Of a stretch of DNA of 64,000 nucleotides, positions 61,087 through 64,000 are shown in pieces. Both the position numbers and the translations under genes were made by a program. This stretch comes from JAIEOG01 sp964519985 (GTDB taxonomy: Bacteria > Bdellovibrionota > FAC87 > UBA2466). The DNA lies in assembly GCA_964519985.1 (NCBI GenBank), contig CAZFMF010000001.1, forward strand, positions 271,088 through 335,087, written 5' to 3'. The stretch's first letter is position 1, and the number at the start of each line of letters is the position of its first letter. Below the pieces are notes generated by a model. That model was given only the letters and a program-made list of their open reading frames with translations, did no database searches and was not told the origin of the DNA.

Positions 61087-62600
61087 GGCTTTCCTTTCGG
61101 ATCCACGGGTTCCTTCTGATTCTTGCCTTGCTGGAGGCGCTGGAGAATCTGCTGCTCTTCGCTCGAGACCTGGTCGAACATCCTTTTTTTCTGCTGCTCG
61201 TCGAAACTCTCCCCACGAAACTCTTTGGGTTTGCCGGGGTCCTTAGGGGATTGTCCGGGGGATTCCTCACCGTCGCCTTCTTTCCCCTTCTGCTGCTCCT
61301 TCTGTTGCTGCTTCATCTTCCGCGCCAAAAGAATATTGTCGGAAATGTTTTGATTGAGCTCTTTCTGGAGCCGTTCTTGATCCACGTTCGTGTCGTAGGC
61401 GCGCTGGTAGGCGTGTAGCGCCTGGGTCGGATCCTGAAGTCGGACCAAGGTGTTGCCCAGATTGTAGAGCGCTCGCTTTCGCAATCCGGGATCCTGGGTG
61501 GCGGCCGCACTCTCCTCAAACTTCTCCGCCGCTTCGGCGAAATTTCCTTCCTTCAGCAGGCGTCGCGCATCATTGTACGTCCGGTAAGGATCTTCCGCCC
61601 GCGCACTGCTGGGCAAAAGCAGAAAGGCCAGGATGACTGAACGGATCCAAAGTTCCCAGCGGCCGGAAATAAACTCGAGGCTGAACGCGATGAGGGCAAT
61701 GACGAAGAGCAGGGGAAAGTATTCTTTTTCGAGTTTGAACGTCGTGCTGAGTTTCCCAAACTCCATCCCCTGAAGAATGCGCCCGCCAATGCGGCCAATT
61801 TCTTCGAAGCGGGCGGAGTAGTAATTGCCGCCAGTGTTGTCCGCGATTTTGAGGAGTGTCTTAGTATCGAGGCGGGTGCGTACGGGACGGCCATCGCTGT
61901 CGCGCATCGGCGCTTGGGTATGCCCAAAAGCCCCGTCACCGGGAATGGCGCCGCCTTCGGTGGTACCGACCCCCACCGTATCGATGGGAATGGAGCGACT
62001 GCGGAAGGATTCTAGCACGCCGTTACCGACCGGTTCGTGGGTCTCACCATCCGAAAGCAAAAGCACCCGCGTCGGCGCCGGTTCATACGAGGTCGATTGC
62101 TTGGTTTTGAGGATGGCTTTCATGAGGCTTTCGAGCGAAGGGTCAAAGCGCGTGCCCTGATTTGTGGTCACGGAGGGCGTGAGTGACGTCACTAAGTCGG
62201 CCGCCGCATCCTGATCCGCCGACAACGGCATCTGCAGGTAGCCGTCCCCGGCAAACGGAAAAATCGCGACTCGCAATCCCGGAACTTCGCGCATCAGTCG
62301 GCGCACGAACGCAGTCGCGAACTCAAGGCGCGACGGTGAGATGTCTTCCGCCCGCATGCTATTGGAGATATCGACCGCGACGAAGAGATCGCCGCGCATT
62401 CCACGTTGCGTGGTGGCGTAGTGCCCCCCTTGCGGCCGGGCGAGGCCCAGGACACACGCCGAAAAACCGACCGCGGCCAAGAAGGCGCGACGCCAGCTGA
62501 ATGCTCGGCCCCGGCGCCGCGAAGCAAACATCACCGTTACCAAGAGACCTACCGCCAGGAATCCCCACAAGGCTTCCGGATGTTCAAACCGCAGTGACAT
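61080..62600 (-). CDS. BatB-BatC fusion: VWA membrane protein with TPR tail
   Basis: The 506-residue protein has two N-terminal helices, a VWA domain with the MIDAS-like DISNSMRAEDISPSRLEFA, a third helix (YFPLLFVIALIAFSLEFI), then a second exported segment. TPR repeats follow (EAAEKFEESAAATQDPGLR, LYNLGNTLVRLQDPTQALHA) before a Gln/Lys-rich tail. Elsewhere BatB and BatC are usually separate; here they are in one chain. It would work with the MoxR ATPase and BatA/BatD. It overlaps BatA by 17 bases. Confidence 0.85.
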   Translation of the reverse strand: MSLRFEHPEALWGFLAVGLLVTVMFASRRRGRAFSWRRAFLAAVGFSACVLGLARPQGGHYATTQRGMRGDLFVAVDISNSMRAEDISPSRLEFATAFVRRLMREVPGLRVAIFPFAGDGYLQMPLSADQDAAADLVTSLTPSVTTNQGTRFDPSLESLMKAILKTKQSTSYEPAPTRVLLLSDGETHEPVGNGVLESFRSRSIPIDTVGVGTTEGGAIPGDGAFGHTQAPMRDSDGRPVRTRLDTKTLLKIADNTGGNYYSARFEEIGRIGGRILQGMEFGKLSTTFKLEKEYFPLLFVIALIAFSLEFISGRWELWIRSVILAFLLLPSSARAEDPYRTYNDARRLLKEGNFAEAAEKFEESAAATQDPGLRKRALYNLGNTLVRLQDPTQALHAYQRAYDTNVDQERLQKELNQNISDNILLARKMKQQQKEQQKGKEGDGEESPGQSPKDPGKPKEFRGESFDEQQKKRMFDQVSSEEQQILQRLQQGKNQKEPVDPKGKPW

Positions 62601-63615
62601 AGCGTCGGGCTCCTTTCCGGAAACGGGTTTCTTGGAGAAGAAAGATCAAATAAAGTAGCAGCGTCGCCACGAGCGCGGGAATCCAATACCGTTCGTGTTG
62701 TTGTTCGCGCGGGAGCATCTTGATCCGGGTTTTTTCGAGCGTATCAATTTCTTGAAGAATGCGGTTGAGCATCCCCCCATCACGCGCCATATACGCCTTA
62801 CCGCCGGTCATCTGCGCGATCTCGCGTAACAAGGCGGGGTTGATGTACGACGGGATCCGGGCCAGTAGCCCCATGCGCCGCCCCGCTTCGTCGTACTGGT
62901 AAATGGGGATGATGACGCGATTCTTTTGTCCCATCCCAATCGTGTAAATCTTGATGCCTTCTTGGCGCGCCAGACTGCTCGCGGTGATCGGGTTAATAGC
63001 CCCGACGTTGCTGTCCCCGTCCGTAAGCAAGACGATGATTTTCGTTTTAGCCGCCGAGTCTTTGAGGCGCAGGATCGCGTTGGTGAGGCCCATGCCGATC
63101 GCCGTACCCTGTTTGAGCTCGCGTAGCTGCACGGCTTGGACTTGCGAGAGCAGAAACTCGTGGTCACGGGTGAGTGGGCTCTTGGTAACCGCCTCGCCGC
63201 CAAAGACATTGAAACCAATGCGATCGTATTTGCGTTTGCGGATGAAATCGGAAATCACCTGCTTGGCTACTTTAATCCGGGTGGGATGAAAATCGTCGGC
63301 GTCCATGCTCTCCGAGACGTCGAGGGTAATGACGATATCGATTCCATCCGTGGATTTCTCCGACCACGACTCGCGTTGCACCGGGCGCGCGGCCACCCAT
63401 GCCAACGCAATGAGTCCGAGCGCGAGCAAGGCAAAGAGCGCGCGGAAGATCCAACGCAAGCGGCGGGTTTCGCGCTTCATCACCGATTCGGGGCCGGCGA
63501 AGGCGACGAGCCCTCGCGTCTTGGGAGATCGGCGTCGCAAAAGAAAGTAGACGGTGCCGAGCAGCGGCAGCAGCGCCCAGTAAAGTGCATCCGGATATGC
63601 TAGCTGCCAGGTCAA
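62584..63615 (-). CDS. batA: BatA-like VWA membrane protein
   Basis: This 343-residue protein has two N-terminal helices, a VWA domain with the metal-binding motif DVSESMDADDF, a later IIVLLTDGDSNVG, and one C-terminal helix (ALVATLLLYLIFLL). It is paired with the following BatB/C protein. TTG at 63615 is the probable start: it overlaps the stop of the upstream gene (TTGA). The upstream MoxR and DUF58 partners usual for this module lie beyond the window. Confidence 0.86.
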   Translation of the reverse strand: MTWQLAYPDALYWALLPLLGTVYFLLRRRSPKTRGLVAFAGPESVMKRETRRLRWIFRALFALLALGLIALAWVAARPVQRESWSEKSTDGIDIVITLDVSESMDADDFHPTRIKVAKQVISDFIRKRKYDRIGFNVFGGEAVTKSPLTRDHEFLLSQVQAVQLRELKQGTAIGMGLTNAILRLKDSAAKTKIIVLLTDGDSNVGAINPITASSLARQEGIKIYTIGMGQKNRVIIPIYQYDEAGRRMGLLARIPSYINPALLREIAQMTGGKAYMARDGGMLNRILQEIDTLEKTRIKMLPREQQHERYWIPALVATLLLYLIFLLQETRFRKGARRYVTAV

Positions 63616-64000
63616 AGGAAAACCTTCTCGCTTTCTTCAATCCAACCCAAGGTTTTTCGGCCCACTTCGGTTTTCGCGGCCTCGCGCGCAAACTTGTAGC
63701 GGTCGCATTCCTGCATCACGCGGGCAATCTGCACCCACTTTTCGTCCTTACCGAGTCGCTCGCGCAGCTGCGCGGTGGTCCAAGCCATGACGGGCTGGTG
63801 CGATTGGCGCTGACCGAACTCCCGCAGGGTCGCGCTCCAAGCGTCGGGCGCGCGCTCGTCTTCGGGCGTGGTATCGAGTCGGGCGCGCAGGCGCAAGAGT
63901 TGGCGGCGCAACCAAACCAACGGGTCTTCTTCCGCTGCGGGCGCGGGCTTTGGGGTCGCGATTTTCTCGACCTTCGGCAGCCAGCGGCGGCGGGTGAAAT
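63612..64000 (-). CDS. Bat-cluster membrane-protein tail (DUF4381-like), truncated at the window edge
   Basis: The frame is open from 64000 to the stop at 63612; its start lies outside. The visible 129 codons begin FTRRRWLPKV, as after a membrane helix. They continue through a helical cytosolic segment (LRLRARLDTTPEDERAPDAW, VMAWTTAQLRERLGKDEKWV), similar to the small DUF4381 proteins in Bat clusters. A TTG at 63920 is internal to this frame, so no start is annotated here. It overlaps batA by four bases. Confidence 0.65.
   Translation of the reverse strand, partial: FTRRRWLPKVEKIATPKPAPAAEEDPLVWLRRQLLRLRARLDTTPEDERAPDAWSATLREFGQRQSHQPVMAWTTAQLRERLGKDEKWVQIARVMQECDRYKFAREAAKTEVGRKTLGWIEESEKVFL

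Noticed and set aside
1..64000. tRNA, rRNA, insertion sequences or prophage
   Set aside because: Intergenic gaps are all under about 220 bases; none reads as a tRNA cloverleaf by eye, and no transposase, integrase or phage gene is among the frames. A tRNAscan-SE and Infernal run would settle small RNAs.

Overview
The window is about 64 kb of gene-dense, fairly GC-rich chromosome from a Gram-negative bacterium. It carries Pal and CpoB lipoproteins, a TonB receptor, FadL-like and other outer-membrane barrels, and many secreted hydrolases. Three features point towards Bdellovibrionota or relatives: a 63-residue histone-fold protein of the Bdellovibrio HBb (Bd0055) type at 39774-39965, a TIGR02147-family regulator at 23967-24776, and the large set of exported proteases. 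This placement is inference. No rRNA, tRNA, phage, insertion sequence or CRISPR array was seen, and no gap between genes is as long as 300 bases. Genes are packed tightly: at least sixteen neighbouring pairs overlap by four bases (ATGA, GTGA or TTGA).

Layout, 1-13.6 kb. The first six genes form one leftward operon (1-6180): haem-oxygenase-like diiron protein, MFS exporter, ATP-grasp ligase, SDR, periplasmic amino-acid-type binding protein and a sensor kinase that runs off the left edge. It looks like a small uncharacterised biosynthesis, export and sensing locus. Then come rsgA, an AlkD-type glycosylase, an unusual membrane-domain/MsrB/MsrA fusion, two secreted proteins, an MFS carrier and metF.

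13.6-31 kb. A tonB gene diverges from a four-gene operon (His-rich exported protein, TonB receptor with CxxC in its plug, thioredoxin-like protein, Fur-family regulator). A Fur-box-like site lies between them, so this is a self-contained metal-uptake module. Next are the panB-panC-DUF502-smpB operon and the TIGR02147-tsaD-rsmA-FadL-like run, divergent from a secreted trypsin-like protease. A small barrel protein, an orphan TadG-like protein and a CtpA-type protease follow.

31-48 kb. A 930-residue metalloprotease/propeller/barrel protein, a heptosyltransferase-like GT9, pal-DUF4398-cpoB, a matrixin-type protease, a CTP-transferase-like membrane protein, an M14 carboxypeptidase, the histone, a GNAT protein, a flippase plus two methyltransferases, and rnr-ubiB with a secreted protein.

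48-64 kb. This part holds a redoxin and two MoxR-type modules. The rightward one is hydrolase-MoxR-DUF58-transglutaminase (50420-55290). The leftward one is a Bat aerotolerance-type set (59776-64000) followed by rpoZ, a DUF4340 protein and an enoyl reductase-like SDR.

Two families of dispersed palindromic repeats (AAAAGGTGCC-type and CATTGCGAG-type) sit between genes throughout.
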